Shown here: in pieces, positions 17,618 to 26,361 of the stretch | Numbering within the stretch: position 1 is the first letter of the stretch | How the letters are laid out: every line of letters starts with the position of its first letter | Translations under genes and position numbers: made by a program | The notes under the pieces: generated by a model | Databases searched by the model: none | What the model was told of the DNA's origin: nothing | The model's input: the letters and a program-made list of their open reading frames with translations, nothing else | DNA from: CAYNHQ01 sp964397255 | Lineage (GTDB): Bacteria > Bdellovibrionota_G > JALEGL01 > DATDPG01 | Assembly: GCA_964397255.1 (NCBI GenBank) | Contig: CAYNHQ010000012.1 | Coordinates: 1-64,000 of the forward strand | Reading direction: 5' to 3' | Length of the DNA stretch: 64,000 bases

Positions 17618-19380
17618 CGATGGAAACAAAACGGATCGTTCCCAAACCCATAGTCATTCCTCCGGAGGACGAAGAAAGTCTCGATGTCTGGGGATTTAAA
17701 GACACGTCGTTTCACATCAACGAACGAAACCATGTGATTCTCTCCGGATCTCGATACAGCCTTAGCGGAGAAGAACTCCCTACACTTCTCCCTTGGGTCC
17801 AAGACATTTTAAAAATTAACATTGATCCCAAGGATATTTACCCATCGAACTATCCTCCCCAGATCCCGGAGAGCCGAATGACCGATCAACTTCGGTCGGC
17901 ACTTCTTCGAATCATCACTAAGGATCAAATCTCCGAGGATTCCAAACTTCGTCTTCGACATAGCCATGGTCATACCCAAGAAGAGATGTATGGAATTAAA
18001 TATGACTCGGTCAAACGAATCCCCGATGCCATTGTTTATCCAACTTCGGAGAATGAAATCCTTCGCCTCGTTCAATCGGCAAAGGAGAACCATTTCACAT
18101 TGATTCCATATGGCGGTGGAACTTCGGTCACACACGCACTCAAATGCCCCGAGAATGAGACTCGCCCCATTCTTTCCGTCGATATGAAGCGGATGAACCG
18201 GATACTCTGGATCGACCCTGTGAATCGGATGGCCTGCATTGAAGCGGGCGCCGTCGGCCGCCACATTACTGATCAACTCGCACGCCATGGTTTTACGATG
18301 GGGCACGAGCCAGATTCGGTGGAATTCTCTACGCTCGGGGGGTGGATTGCGACGAATGCGAGCGGCATGAAGAAAAATAAGTACGGAAATATTGAAGATC
18401 TTATACTCGATGTTCATGTGGTAACCGCCCATGGAAAGCTGGAGCGCTCGTCGATTTACCCGAGAGAATCGGTAGGAATTGATCCCCGTCTCTCGCTCTT
18501 CGGTTCGGAAGGAACGTTAGGAATCATTACCAGTGCGATTGTGAAACTTTTCCCTCTTCCGGAAGTGAAACATTACGGATCGATCCTCTTCCCCAATTTT
18601 CAAAGTGGCGTCGATTTCATGTATGAGCTTGCGCAAGAGTCTGACTGGCCCGCCAGCGTGAGACTGGTAGACAACCTCCAATTTCAATTTAGTCTTGCCT
18701 TGAAGCCAAAGTCGACGGGACTTCATGCGATCAAGAGCAAGATCGAGAAATTCTTCGTCACCAGGATCAAAGCTTTTAATCCCCAAGAAATGGTGGCTTG
18801 TACGCTGGTATTTGAGGGAACACGTGAAGAAGTCGCCGAGCAAGAAGCCAATGTTTATGCCATCGGTGCCAAGCATGGGGGCATGAAAGCGGGGTCAAAA
18901 AACGGTGAGCGGGGTTATCAACTGACATTTGGAATCGCCTACATCCGGGACTTTGTCATGCGCCACTACATTCTCGCCGAGTCCTTTGAAACCTCCGTTC
19001 CGTGGAGCGGTGTGATCTCACTTTCCGAAAATGTAAAACGCCGAATTTATGACGAACATCGAAAACGAAATTTGCCCGGTACTTCATTCGTCACTTGTCG
19101 TGTGACACAAATTTATGAAACCGGCGCCTGCATTTATTTTTATTTCGGATTCTATTTTAAAGGTGTGAAAAATCCTTCCCACGTTTTTCATGAAATTGAG
19201 GAAGCCGCGCGCGAGGAAATCCTTAAGTCGGGAGGCTCGTTATCGCACCATCACGGCGTTGGAAAGCTTCGAAGGCGCTTTCTAAAAGACATTAAATCCG
19301 AGGCGACGCTCGATTGGATCGCGCGAACGAAAGGCGCTCTCGACCCCGACAATATCTTCGGCGCTGGGAATCAAGCGTAA
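17614..19380 (+). CDS. Alkyldihydroxyacetonephosphate synthase-like FAD enzyme
   Basis: Alkyl-DHAP synthase exchanges the acyl chain of 1-acyl-DHAP for a fatty alcohol, creating the ether bond of ether lipids. The 588-residue protein carries the FAD-binding IPYGGGTSVTHAL and the family-specific stretches MGHEPDSVEFSTLGGW and ASGMKKNKYGNIEDL. Near the end is SLSHHHGVGKLR, the His-rich active-site motif of AGPS. These are much closer to eukaryotic and myxobacterial AGPS than to glycolate oxidase GlcD. ATG 17614 is chosen because it gives a 4-base overlap with the SDR. It converges with the reductase-like gene at 19371, overlapping it by 10 bases. Confidence 0.9.
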   Translation: MTMETKRIVPKPIVIPPEDEESLDVWGFKDTSFHINERNHVILSGSRYSLSGEELPTLLPWVQDILKINIDPKDIYPSNYPPQIPESRMTDQLRSALLRIITKDQISEDSKLRLRHSHGHTQEEMYGIKYDSVKRIPDAIVYPTSENEILRLVQSAKENHFTLIPYGGGTSVTHALKCPENETRPILSVDMKRMNRILWIDPVNRMACIEAGAVGRHITDQLARHGFTMGHEPDSVEFSTLGGWIATNASGMKKNKYGNIEDLILDVHVVTAHGKLERSSIYPRESVGIDPRLSLFGSEGTLGIITSAIVKLFPLPEVKHYGSILFPNFQSGVDFMYELAQESDWPASVRLVDNLQFQFSLALKPKSTGLHAIKSKIEKFFVTRIKAFNPQEMVACTLVFEGTREEVAEQEANVYAIGAKHGGMKAGSKNGERGYQLTFGIAYIRDFVMRHYILAESFETSVPWSGVISLSENVKRRIYDEHRKRNLPGTSFVTCRVTQIYETGACIYFYFGFYFKGVKNPSHVFHEIEEAAREEILKSGGSLSHHHGVGKLRRRFLKDIKSEATLDWIARTKGALDPDNIFGAGNQA

Positions 19381-20570
19381 GCTTTGAGAAGTTCAGCCTG
19401 CCCTTCAGGTGTCGGGAAATAACCGTTTCGGATTCCCGCGTCGATGTAGGTTTGAATAAGACTTAAGTCGATCTTTGGGCAGTTGACACTTCCGTCTTCG
19501 AGAATTTGGGCCGTATAACGGCAGTCGGTAATCGCACTTTCCATAAAACTGAAATTCTCTCTCATAAACCACCATCGAAAAGCTTTGGTCGTAACGCTCT
19601 TGTATTCGCCATTGGTTCCGACAAATTTCTTTTCAAAGATGAGCTTGCGATATTTCTCCTGGCTCACCATTTCGATGTCGTAGCCGAGCTCTTGGACCAT
19701 CTCAATAATCTCAATGTAATTCCGGATGTCGGGATTTGTTAAATGGTACGTCTCGTAATGAACGGGGCGTTTGGTTGCAAGATATACGATTGCGTTGCTG
19801 ACATAATCCACCGGCGTGATGTCAAAATGATTCTTAGATTTGATTGCAACTCCTGTTTCGATAACGGTCTTGAAAATGTCGTAAAAGAGTTGGCTGACGT
19901 TCGCCTGTCCCTGCGGATAATAGCCCGTCATCGACTCTCCAAATATCTGGCCAGGGCGATAGATATTCCAGACCAGTCCATCTTCTTTCGCCGCATGAAC
20001 CAAATTCTCAGCCAAAAATTTGGTGTGTTGGTAGGTCATATGCTCGAAATCTTGACCCACGTTCAAATGCTGTTCCTTGAACGTGAATGTGGGGTCAAAA
20101 ATTTTGTCCCCCATCACGGTGTAAGTCGAGACATAGTTCAAAAATTTTTGGTCGGTCTCGAGCACGAATTGAATGACATTTTTTGTTCCGCCGACATTGA
20201 TGGGTTCGATTCTTCTGTAATTTGCGAAGAGATTCGTGTTCGCTGCCGCATGGATAGTGAAATCAATTAATTTCGTTAATTTCTGGTAGCTCTTTTTATC
20301 TAAACCGAAATATTCCTGCCCTACATCTCCCAAAACGGGATGGACACGCTTCTCGAATAAATCCATAAGCTCGTCTTTCGGATCGTAGACTCGCATTGCA
20401 CTGAGAATTCGCTCTTTTCCTTCTTTGTCCGACCGAGCTCGAACGAGGCAATAGAGATTCGAATCCGTTTCTCGGAGAAGGGTTTTAACGAGATGAGCGC
20501 CCAGAACACCTGTAACCCCCGTTAAAAGGAGATGATCCGAACGAAAGAGCCTACCCGCAACCGGTTTCAT
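19371..20570 (-). CDS. Fatty acyl-CoA reductase-like extended SDR (NAD_binding_4)
   Basis: A 399-residue protein of the thioester-reductase/male-sterility family. It has the Rossmann motif GVTGVLGAHL near the N-terminus, YVSTYTVMGD at the catalytic Ser position and YQHTK as the YxxxK pair. Relatives reduce acyl-CoA or acyl-ACP thioesters to aldehydes or alcohols. Fatty alcohol is the co-substrate of the alkyl-DHAP synthase whose gene it converges with, so supply of fatty alcohol is the natural hypothesis. It lacks the C-terminal sterile domain of FAR1, and the C-terminal 100 residues are unassigned. Confidence 0.75.
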   Translation of the reverse strand: MKPVAGRLFRSDHLLLTGVTGVLGAHLVKTLLRETDSNLYCLVRARSDKEGKERILSAMRVYDPKDELMDLFEKRVHPVLGDVGQEYFGLDKKSYQKLTKLIDFTIHAAANTNLFANYRRIEPINVGGTKNVIQFVLETDQKFLNYVSTYTVMGDKIFDPTFTFKEQHLNVGQDFEHMTYQHTKFLAENLVHAAKEDGLVWNIYRPGQIFGESMTGYYPQGQANVSQLFYDIFKTVIETGVAIKSKNHFDITPVDYVSNAIVYLATKRPVHYETYHLTNPDIRNYIEIIEMVQELGYDIEMVSQEKYRKLIFEKKFVGTNGEYKSVTTKAFRWWFMRENFSFMESAITDCRYTAQILEDGSVNCPKIDLSLIQTYIDAGIRNGYFPTPEGQAELLKAYA

Positions 20571-20595
20571 AGAGACTTAGAAGCTTTTAATCGAC

Positions 20596-22080
20596 CTATA
20601 CCGATTTGCCAAGCGCAAGGGGCGGGGGCTGCGTAGATAGGCAAACCGGACCCGTTTGGCCGAAAAACGAGCGCAGGAGGGGTTTCGGTCCGTCGCCGAA
20701 TTTCTTGTCCTGATTGAAGATGCCCTTCGGATCAAAGGCCTTCTTAACGGCCCGCATGATGGGGAGAGACTCTTTCCACTGTCTTTGCGCAAGCGCGCGG
20801 CGCAGAAGGCCGTCGCCATGCTCTCCCGAAATCGATCCTCCCAATTTCTCAATCAAGTGGTACCAATCTTCCATAAGTCGTTCGACAAATTCCCAGAGGT
20901 TTGGCCGGGTAACATCAATCATCGGATTGACATGAATATGCCCGTCACCCGCATGGCCGAAAATGGCCCCGTCCGAATCGTACGAAAGAAGAAGCTCATG
21001 AAGTTCCTCGATATACTCAAAAAGGCGATGGATCGGCACCACCCCATCTTCAATGCACCGAAGCGGCTTTCGAGACTCTTCCTTTTCCTGAAGTCTTTTG
21101 GAAGCCTTCGATCGAAGTTGCCAAAGCCTTTGCTGTTGCCCGGGGTCCAAAATGACATGCGATGCCTTTTGCGATAATGCTCGGGCCTCTCCTTCCCATT
21201 CCACCCAAAGCGAAGCTTTGTTGTTCGCTCTGTCGCCAAAATCTTCCATAGCGGCAAGAAGATGTTCATCGATGAGTTCAATTGCGACGGGTCGGCTGGC
21301 GCGTATCACATCCAATTCTTTCATGGCATCCGACATGGTTTCGAATGAAAAAATCGCCGTCGTTGGTCTGCGTGGCAATGAAATGGTATCGAGTTCGATC
21401 TCCGTTACCATGGCAAGGGTTCCCTCTGAACCGACAATGAGGGAAGTTAAGTCCCTCTTCCCATCGCGAATACCGGAGAGGTCATAGCCACTCGAATTTT
21501 TGCGAAGATTCTCCTTTGGTTTCCAATTTCCTACCGCAGGAATGGAAACAACATCCGCGAGGGAGTTGCTGTTCGCTTTTCGTCCATTCGCCAGAACCAA
21601 TTTGAGCGAGTGGGTCGCCCTCCGCGTATCGCCATATCGAAATGAATGTGGACCGGACGCGTTGTTCGCGACCATCCCCCCGATCGTGCACCAGGCGCGA
21701 CTCGATGGATCCGGCGCGATTCTTCTCCCTTTCGCGGCGAGCATACGATTGAGATCGTCGAGCACAACTCCCGGTTCCACAATGCATTTGTCCGCCGACA
21801 AATCAAGGACACGAGTAAAATACTTGGAAAAGTCCGCAATGATTCCCGGGCCAATCGCTTGTCCCGCCGTGCTCGTTCCCCCTCCGCGACTCGTAATGGA
21901 AGCCCGATGTCGCGAAGCGATCTCGACAAGAGTCACGACGTCATCGACATCCCGAGGACGGACAACGACCTCCGGTTGAACTTCAAAGATGGATTCATCG
22001 TGCGAATAGACTTCAAGATCGATCGTTCGATGGATGACATCCCCGCGAATATTCTTCCGAAGCTCACGAACGAGAGCCAT
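20596..22080 (-). CDS. FAD-linked oxidase, GlcD / D-lactate dehydrogenase type
   Basis: A 494-residue flavoprotein oxidising a 2-hydroxy acid such as glycolate or D-lactate. Visible features are SRGGGTSTAGQA and the FAD-binding IGGMVANNASGPHSFRYGDT, then VGSEGTLAMVTE. The C-terminal catalytic half has GHAGDGHIHVNP and the SGEHGDG motif. No iron-sulfur (GlcF-like) partner is fused or adjacent. It starts one base from the end of the DHH gene and lies upstream of the acyl-CoA reductase-like gene on the same strand. Substrate unknown; a link to the neighbouring ether-lipid genes is possible but not shown. Confidence 0.87.
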   Translation of the reverse strand: MALVRELRKNIRGDVIHRTIDLEVYSHDESIFEVQPEVVVRPRDVDDVVTLVEIASRHRASITSRGGGTSTAGQAIGPGIIADFSKYFTRVLDLSADKCIVEPGVVLDDLNRMLAAKGRRIAPDPSSRAWCTIGGMVANNASGPHSFRYGDTRRATHSLKLVLANGRKANSNSLADVVSIPAVGNWKPKENLRKNSSGYDLSGIRDGKRDLTSLIVGSEGTLAMVTEIELDTISLPRRPTTAIFSFETMSDAMKELDVIRASRPVAIELIDEHLLAAMEDFGDRANNKASLWVEWEGEARALSQKASHVILDPGQQQRLWQLRSKASKRLQEKEESRKPLRCIEDGVVPIHRLFEYIEELHELLLSYDSDGAIFGHAGDGHIHVNPMIDVTRPNLWEFVERLMEDWYHLIEKLGGSISGEHGDGLLRRALAQRQWKESLPIMRAVKKAFDPKGIFNQDKKFGDGPKPLLRSFFGQTGPVCLSTQPPPLALGKSV

Positions 22081-22081
22081 C

Positions 22082-23161
22082 TTAGGAACCTACAACATTT
22101 AACGATCGGGATTTCTTTTTCGCCTCCACGGAACCGACGAGTGGAACCCGTGGCTTATCCCCCCGATTAATCAGTCGAAGAAATTCATCTTGAATTTTCG
22201 TCTCGAGCTCGTGGACTTCCCATGGCTCCATCCCACGAGCTTGGATTCTGCCGCCAGCAATCAGGCCATGCCCCCCTCCTGTACCGCGCCCCTTCACCAA
22301 TCGCTTCATCAGTTTGCCCGCGTTCATATGATGATTTGTCGTGCGGATAGAGAGATAAATTCCTTCTTCATAAGCTCCAATGCAAAAAGTCCAAACCATC
22401 CCTTCGGTGCGCAGAAGCAGATCGGCGATTTCAGGAATCATGTCCGGCGTATCAACTCTTCCCAATCGCGACACAATGGCATTCCCGGCAATTTCCGCAT
22501 TTTGAATGGCTGAGAGGAGCCACTGAAAATAACTTTGATGGACGCGTGAATTGACGATTTTCGCCAGAAGCTTTTTGTTGGCCAAAGGAAAGAGCTTCAA
22601 ATAGGCGTCGATATCCACTTCTTTCGCCTCTCGCCCCAGATCCTGAGTTTCCGATTTGATTCCATAGAGTAGAGCCGTTCCCAGATTACGGTCGATATCC
22701 AGACCGAAATGGAAAAGATACTCCACGAGAATCGAGGCGGTCGCCCCGTATTCTGTTCGGATATCGGCGAAGGGGACCATCTTGGTCGGCGAGATCATAG
22801 GATGATGATCGATGACGATATCGGGAATTCGGCGACGAGGAAGTGAGTTGTTTCCTGTCCGAGGCTGCGTATCCACCAACGCCACTGCGGAGAAATTTTC
22901 GACTTTCACTCGATCAATCGGCTTGAGATCGAGCTTTAAATATTTCACCATATGAGAATTTTCAGAGCGGCCAATAATTCCGCCGTACGCCACAGTTGTT
23001 TTCGCATTCCCCAGGACGCGCGCGATTTCCCGCAATGCCGCCGCGCTCGAAATAGAGTCGGGGTCGGGGTGATCGTGTGTCAATATGAGAAGCGAATCAC
23101 CTCGGGTGAAATGATCGAAGAATCGATCCAAAACAGTCTTTTCGTTTCTATCGGGTTCCAT
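22082..23161 (-). CDS. DHH/DHHA1 phosphoesterase, nanoRNase/pAp phosphatase-like
   Basis: DHH-family proteins hydrolyse phosphodiester bonds in short oligoribonucleotides, pAp or cyclic dinucleotides using two metals. Seen here are motif I THDHPDPDS, the name-giving IDHHP, and the DHHA1 motif GTGGGHGLIAGG near the C-terminus. I chose the ATG at 23161 (359 residues), which directly precedes the conserved domain; a longer in-frame start at 23362 would run 115 bases into the divergent ETF-QO gene and its extra 67 residues look non-coding. The exact substrate is undetermined. Confidence 0.85.
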   Translation of the reverse strand: MEPDRNEKTVLDRFFDHFTRGDSLLILTHDHPDPDSISSAAALREIARVLGNAKTTVAYGGIIGRSENSHMVKYLKLDLKPIDRVKVENFSAVALVDTQPRTGNNSLPRRRIPDIVIDHHPMISPTKMVPFADIRTEYGATASILVEYLFHFGLDIDRNLGTALLYGIKSETQDLGREAKEVDIDAYLKLFPLANKKLLAKIVNSRVHQSYFQWLLSAIQNAEIAGNAIVSRLGRVDTPDMIPEIADLLLRTEGMVWTFCIGAYEEGIYLSIRTTNHHMNAGKLMKRLVKGRGTGGGHGLIAGGRIQARGMEPWEVHELETKIQDEFLRLINRGDKPRVPLVGSVEAKKKSRSLNVVGS

Positions 23162-23247
23162 CGGGCTTTTGACGAAGAAGAGGCCTAGGCTTCCTCTTTC
23201 GATACTTTCTGTCAACCGAAGAAGAATTTGTGTAGCATTCTCGCAAC

Positions 23248-24912
23248 GTGGCGGATTCAGAACGAGAAACTCTTGAAGTCGATGTCCTTTTTGTGGGCGC
23301 GGGCCCCTCCTCCTTAGCCGGAGCCATTCAACTGATGAAGTTGGCTCAAACTCATAATCCACTTCTCCCTCCTCCCAACATCGCTATTGTCGAAAAAGGA
23401 ATTGAAGTGGGGGCTCATCAAATTTCAGGTGCGGTCTTAAATCCAAAGCCATTATATGAGCTTATTCCTGATTTTCTAGAAAAAGGATGTCCTATTGAAT
23501 CCGAGGTTACAAGCGAGGCGGTCTACTTTCTGACAAAAAAAGGAGGGCTCAAGTTCCCTATTCTGCCTCCTCAATTTCACAATCACGGGAACTATGTGGT
23601 TTCTCTCTCCAAAGTCACACGTTGGCTGGGCGAACAAGCAACGGGAATGGGAATCAACATTTTTACCGGATTTGCCGCTACGGAAGTTCTTTATGAAGGC
23701 GATCGAGTGGTGGGAGTTGCTACGGGTGACAAAGGAATTGATAGCAAGGGAAATCGCAAGGTAAATTTTGAACCTGGTATCAATATCAAAGCGAAATGCA
23801 CCGTCTTCGGCGAGGGGGTTCGGGGCTTCTTAACGAAGACACTAATTCCAAGACTCAAACTCGATGAGGGAAAACAGGACGAGATTTTTGAAACAGGCGT
23901 GAAGGAAGTATGGGAGTGTAAACCTGGATCTTTCCAGCCGGGTCTCGTCATTCACACGATGGGATATCCACTGCCGAACGACACGGTAGGAGGAAGTTTC
24001 ATTTATGGGATGAAGAATAACCTTCTCGTTTTGGGCATGGTCGTCAGCCTCGATTATGCCGATCCGTTTATGGAGCCTTATCTTGAAATGCAGAAATTAA
24101 AACAGCATCCCCTCGTCGCCAAAATGATCGATGGCGGGAAGCAAGTCGCCTATGGGGCCAAAGCGATATCCGCGGGCGGGTATTATTCGATGCCTCGGCT
24201 CTATTTCGATGGCGGCTGCATTATCGGTGAGGCGGGACAACTCCTGGACATGAGTCGGTTGAAAGGAATTCACGTCGGAATGCGCTCCGGCATGCTCGCC
24301 GCCCAGACCATTTTTGAAAATCTGCGGGACGGGAAATCATTTACCAAAGAAGATCTCAGTCCCTACGAAACCGCATTTCGAAATAGTGATTCCGGAAAAG
24401 ACCTTTATCAGGCTCGAAATTTTCATCAGGCTCTCGAAAAGGGAATTCCTCTCTGTTTCCTTCATCTTGGCTTTCAACAAATTACCGGCGGTCGAGGCCT
24501 CATCGATCCGATGCCCGTTCGGTTGGATCGAAAGCATTACCAGACGGTGGCCGAGCGGTATGGCCGAAAGGATGCTCCCATTCCGGCACTGGAGACCAAG
24601 ACCTATAGCGTGGATAAATTAACTTCCGTTTTCAACGCAGGAACTCTCCATGATGAGAATCAGCCATGCCATCTTAAGATTCGCGATTTCAATACTTGTT
24701 ACGACAAATGTCACGACACGTATCGCGAACCCTGCAATCGTTTTTGCCCGGCGAAGGTGTATGAAACTCTCAATGAAGGTGGAAAACTCCGCCTTCAAAT
24801 CAATTTTACAAACTGTGTTCATTGCCAAACCTGTGACATCAAGTGTCCGGAGGACAATATCCTGTGGACACCCCCTGAAGGTGGCGGTGGACCACGATAT
24901 TCCATACTTTGA
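23248..24912 (+). CDS. Electron transfer flavoprotein-ubiquinone oxidoreductase
   Basis: ETF-QO takes electrons from reduced ETF (fed by acyl-CoA dehydrogenases) to the quinone pool at the membrane. The 554-residue protein has the FAD dinucleotide motif VGAGPSSLAGA, EKGIEVGAHQISGAV and GEAGQLLDMSRLKGIH. The C-terminal [4Fe-4S] domain carries NCVHCQTCDIKCPED, and an additional Cys-rich stretch (CYDKCHDTYREPCNRFCP) precedes it. It begins with GTG. It fits functionally with the acyl-CoA dehydrogenase at 3850; the ETF subunits themselves are not in the window. Confidence 0.95.
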   Translation: MADSERETLEVDVLFVGAGPSSLAGAIQLMKLAQTHNPLLPPPNIAIVEKGIEVGAHQISGAVLNPKPLYELIPDFLEKGCPIESEVTSEAVYFLTKKGGLKFPILPPQFHNHGNYVVSLSKVTRWLGEQATGMGINIFTGFAATEVLYEGDRVVGVATGDKGIDSKGNRKVNFEPGINIKAKCTVFGEGVRGFLTKTLIPRLKLDEGKQDEIFETGVKEVWECKPGSFQPGLVIHTMGYPLPNDTVGGSFIYGMKNNLLVLGMVVSLDYADPFMEPYLEMQKLKQHPLVAKMIDGGKQVAYGAKAISAGGYYSMPRLYFDGGCIIGEAGQLLDMSRLKGIHVGMRSGMLAAQTIFENLRDGKSFTKEDLSPYETAFRNSDSGKDLYQARNFHQALEKGIPLCFLHLGFQQITGGRGLIDPMPVRLDRKHYQTVAERYGRKDAPIPALETKTYSVDKLTSVFNAGTLHDENQPCHLKIRDFNTCYDKCHDTYREPCNRFCPAKVYETLNEGGKLRLQINFTNCVHCQTCDIKCPEDNILWTPPEGGGGPRYSIL

Positions 24913-25016
24913 GGTAAGGCTGCCCCGTTCGCAATTGAAAACTACATGTTAATTCATTGAAATAATTACATAAATTAATTGGTCCTTCTGGCGTATCGCT
25001 TGCAAATCTCCGCGAT

Positions 25017-26267
25017 ATGATCATGGGTCGAAAGGTAGCTATCACCTTTCTCTTTCTCACTGCCTTATTGCCGAACAAGAATTTCGCTGCAATGGGCGCT
25101 AATTTCTGGCCTGTCCCAAAGGATATCGCCGCTGAGGCGAGGGAAAAGAAATGCGTTCGTGAGAGTGCTCCAGAAAATATGCAAATTGGAGATCTCGTTC
25201 CTCCCTACGCAGTGGTCGATACGCCAGATTCTGAAGGAAAACGAACTTATCAACCCCTCCCCAGATGCGCCGTCATTTGGATCAAGCTGATCGACTATTA
25301 CCAGGAACAGCAGAATGAACCGTGCGCCGGTCTGATCGAGCGTTTGAGTAGAATCAAAAAATCCGTCACAGAAGCGTACTATCGCACAAAAACGCTGTTA
25401 TCCGCGGGGGCCTATTCTGTTTTCTTGTTGCGTGATCAGTCGCCGACCGAACCCATCAACAACGCCCAAGACGAGATCGGTAAGATTTTCACATACAACC
25501 TGAATCCTCTGCCTCCTCTTCGAGAGGATGTGGATCCCGTAACTGGACACGCGGGCCTCGCACCCCACCGTCTTGCGGCGCTCATTACATTTGAGATCCC
25601 CGATGAACTTAAAGATGTCGTGCCGAAGAATGTATCCAATCGTGGTGCCTGGCTCTTTGAGCATATCGTTACACCGATTGCGTATTCCTCCGATGTAACG
25701 CTGGCCATGAGTAATCCGACGACGGAAGCCGGGCATGTTCTTCTCCATCCTTTCCACACATACGACAATTATAGGCGCTCCATAGAAACTCTTCAGGCTG
25801 AAAACACATCGCCGCTCTTTAAGGCGATTCGGAATGATCCATTTGTTTCACATATCCGAAAATCAATTATTGATGTTTACCAAACCACATCAGCCCGCCC
25901 GCGTGAGGATTTGAATGACAGTGGAAAGATCGCCTTCTTTCTTCTTCAGTTCGTATTTTGGCAAGCTTTGTCTTCCGTGAAAACACTTGATCTGTTCCTG
26001 GTCAACGAGGCGGTGAACCAATATTTTTTCCGTCAGCAATATGAGATGGATAGGCTCCAATATCCCTACGCTAGCGATCGTCGAATCTTTTGGAAGGTTC
26101 AAACTGAGATCGCAATAGTATCCGTAGCGCTGGTAGCCCTCCCTGGGCTTTGGTCGGGCGAAAACAAGCTCTCCGCTCTCTTCCTTCGTCTTTTTCGCCG
26201 TGGAGCTGAAATACCAGAAATATCAACCCCTTCTACGCCAGGAACTCCGATGGAGGTGGAGCCATAA
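25017..26267 (+). CDS. Secreted or membrane protein of unknown function
   Basis: The 416-residue protein starts with a Sec signal peptide (ITFLFLTALLPNKNFAA). A second hydrophobic segment lies at about residues 362-380 (TEIAIVSVALVALPGLW), followed by a basic and Pro/Thr-rich tail, suggesting a C-terminal membrane anchor. The region between is soluble and mixed alpha/beta with no recognised motif. A second ATG six bases on (25023) is equally possible. It is the first of three consecutive genes for unknown exported proteins, though 94 bases and a separate promoter divide it from the next. Confidence 0.7.
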   Translation: MIMGRKVAITFLFLTALLPNKNFAAMGANFWPVPKDIAAEAREKKCVRESAPENMQIGDLVPPYAVVDTPDSEGKRTYQPLPRCAVIWIKLIDYYQEQQNEPCAGLIERLSRIKKSVTEAYYRTKTLLSAGAYSVFLLRDQSPTEPINNAQDEIGKIFTYNLNPLPPLREDVDPVTGHAGLAPHRLAALITFEIPDELKDVVPKNVSNRGAWLFEHIVTPIAYSSDVTLAMSNPTTEAGHVLLHPFHTYDNYRRSIETLQAENTSPLFKAIRNDPFVSHIRKSIIDVYQTTSARPREDLNDSGKIAFFLLQFVFWQALSSVKTLDLFLVNEAVNQYFFRQQYEMDRLQYPYASDRRIFWKVQTEIAIVSVALVALPGLWSGENKLSALFLRLFRRGAEIPEISTPSTPGTPMEVEP

Positions 26268-26296
26268 TGCATTATAGGCAAACAAAGAAGGGCCTA

Positions 26297-26326
26297 TTGA
26301 CGCGTCGCACTATTTTGGGTTATAAG
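26297..26326 (+). promoter_or_regulatory. Sigma-70-type promoter of the 26362 gene
   Basis: TTGACG (26297-26302), an 18-base spacer and TATAAG (26321-26326). The match to the promoter at 6504-6532 extends beyond the hexamers (TTGACGC, TATAAGGC, then AAAATTCG), which suggests related control of the exported proteins. The leader is about 30 bases, with a weak GAGG ribosome site. Confidence 0.55.
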
Positions 26327-26361
26327 GCCCCAAAATTCGAAGAAAGAATAGAGGTAGTTTT

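Noticed and set aside
23162..23362. 67-codon upstream extension of the DHH phosphoesterase
   Set aside because: It overlaps the divergent ETF-QO start and the translation is basic and without similarity to the family.
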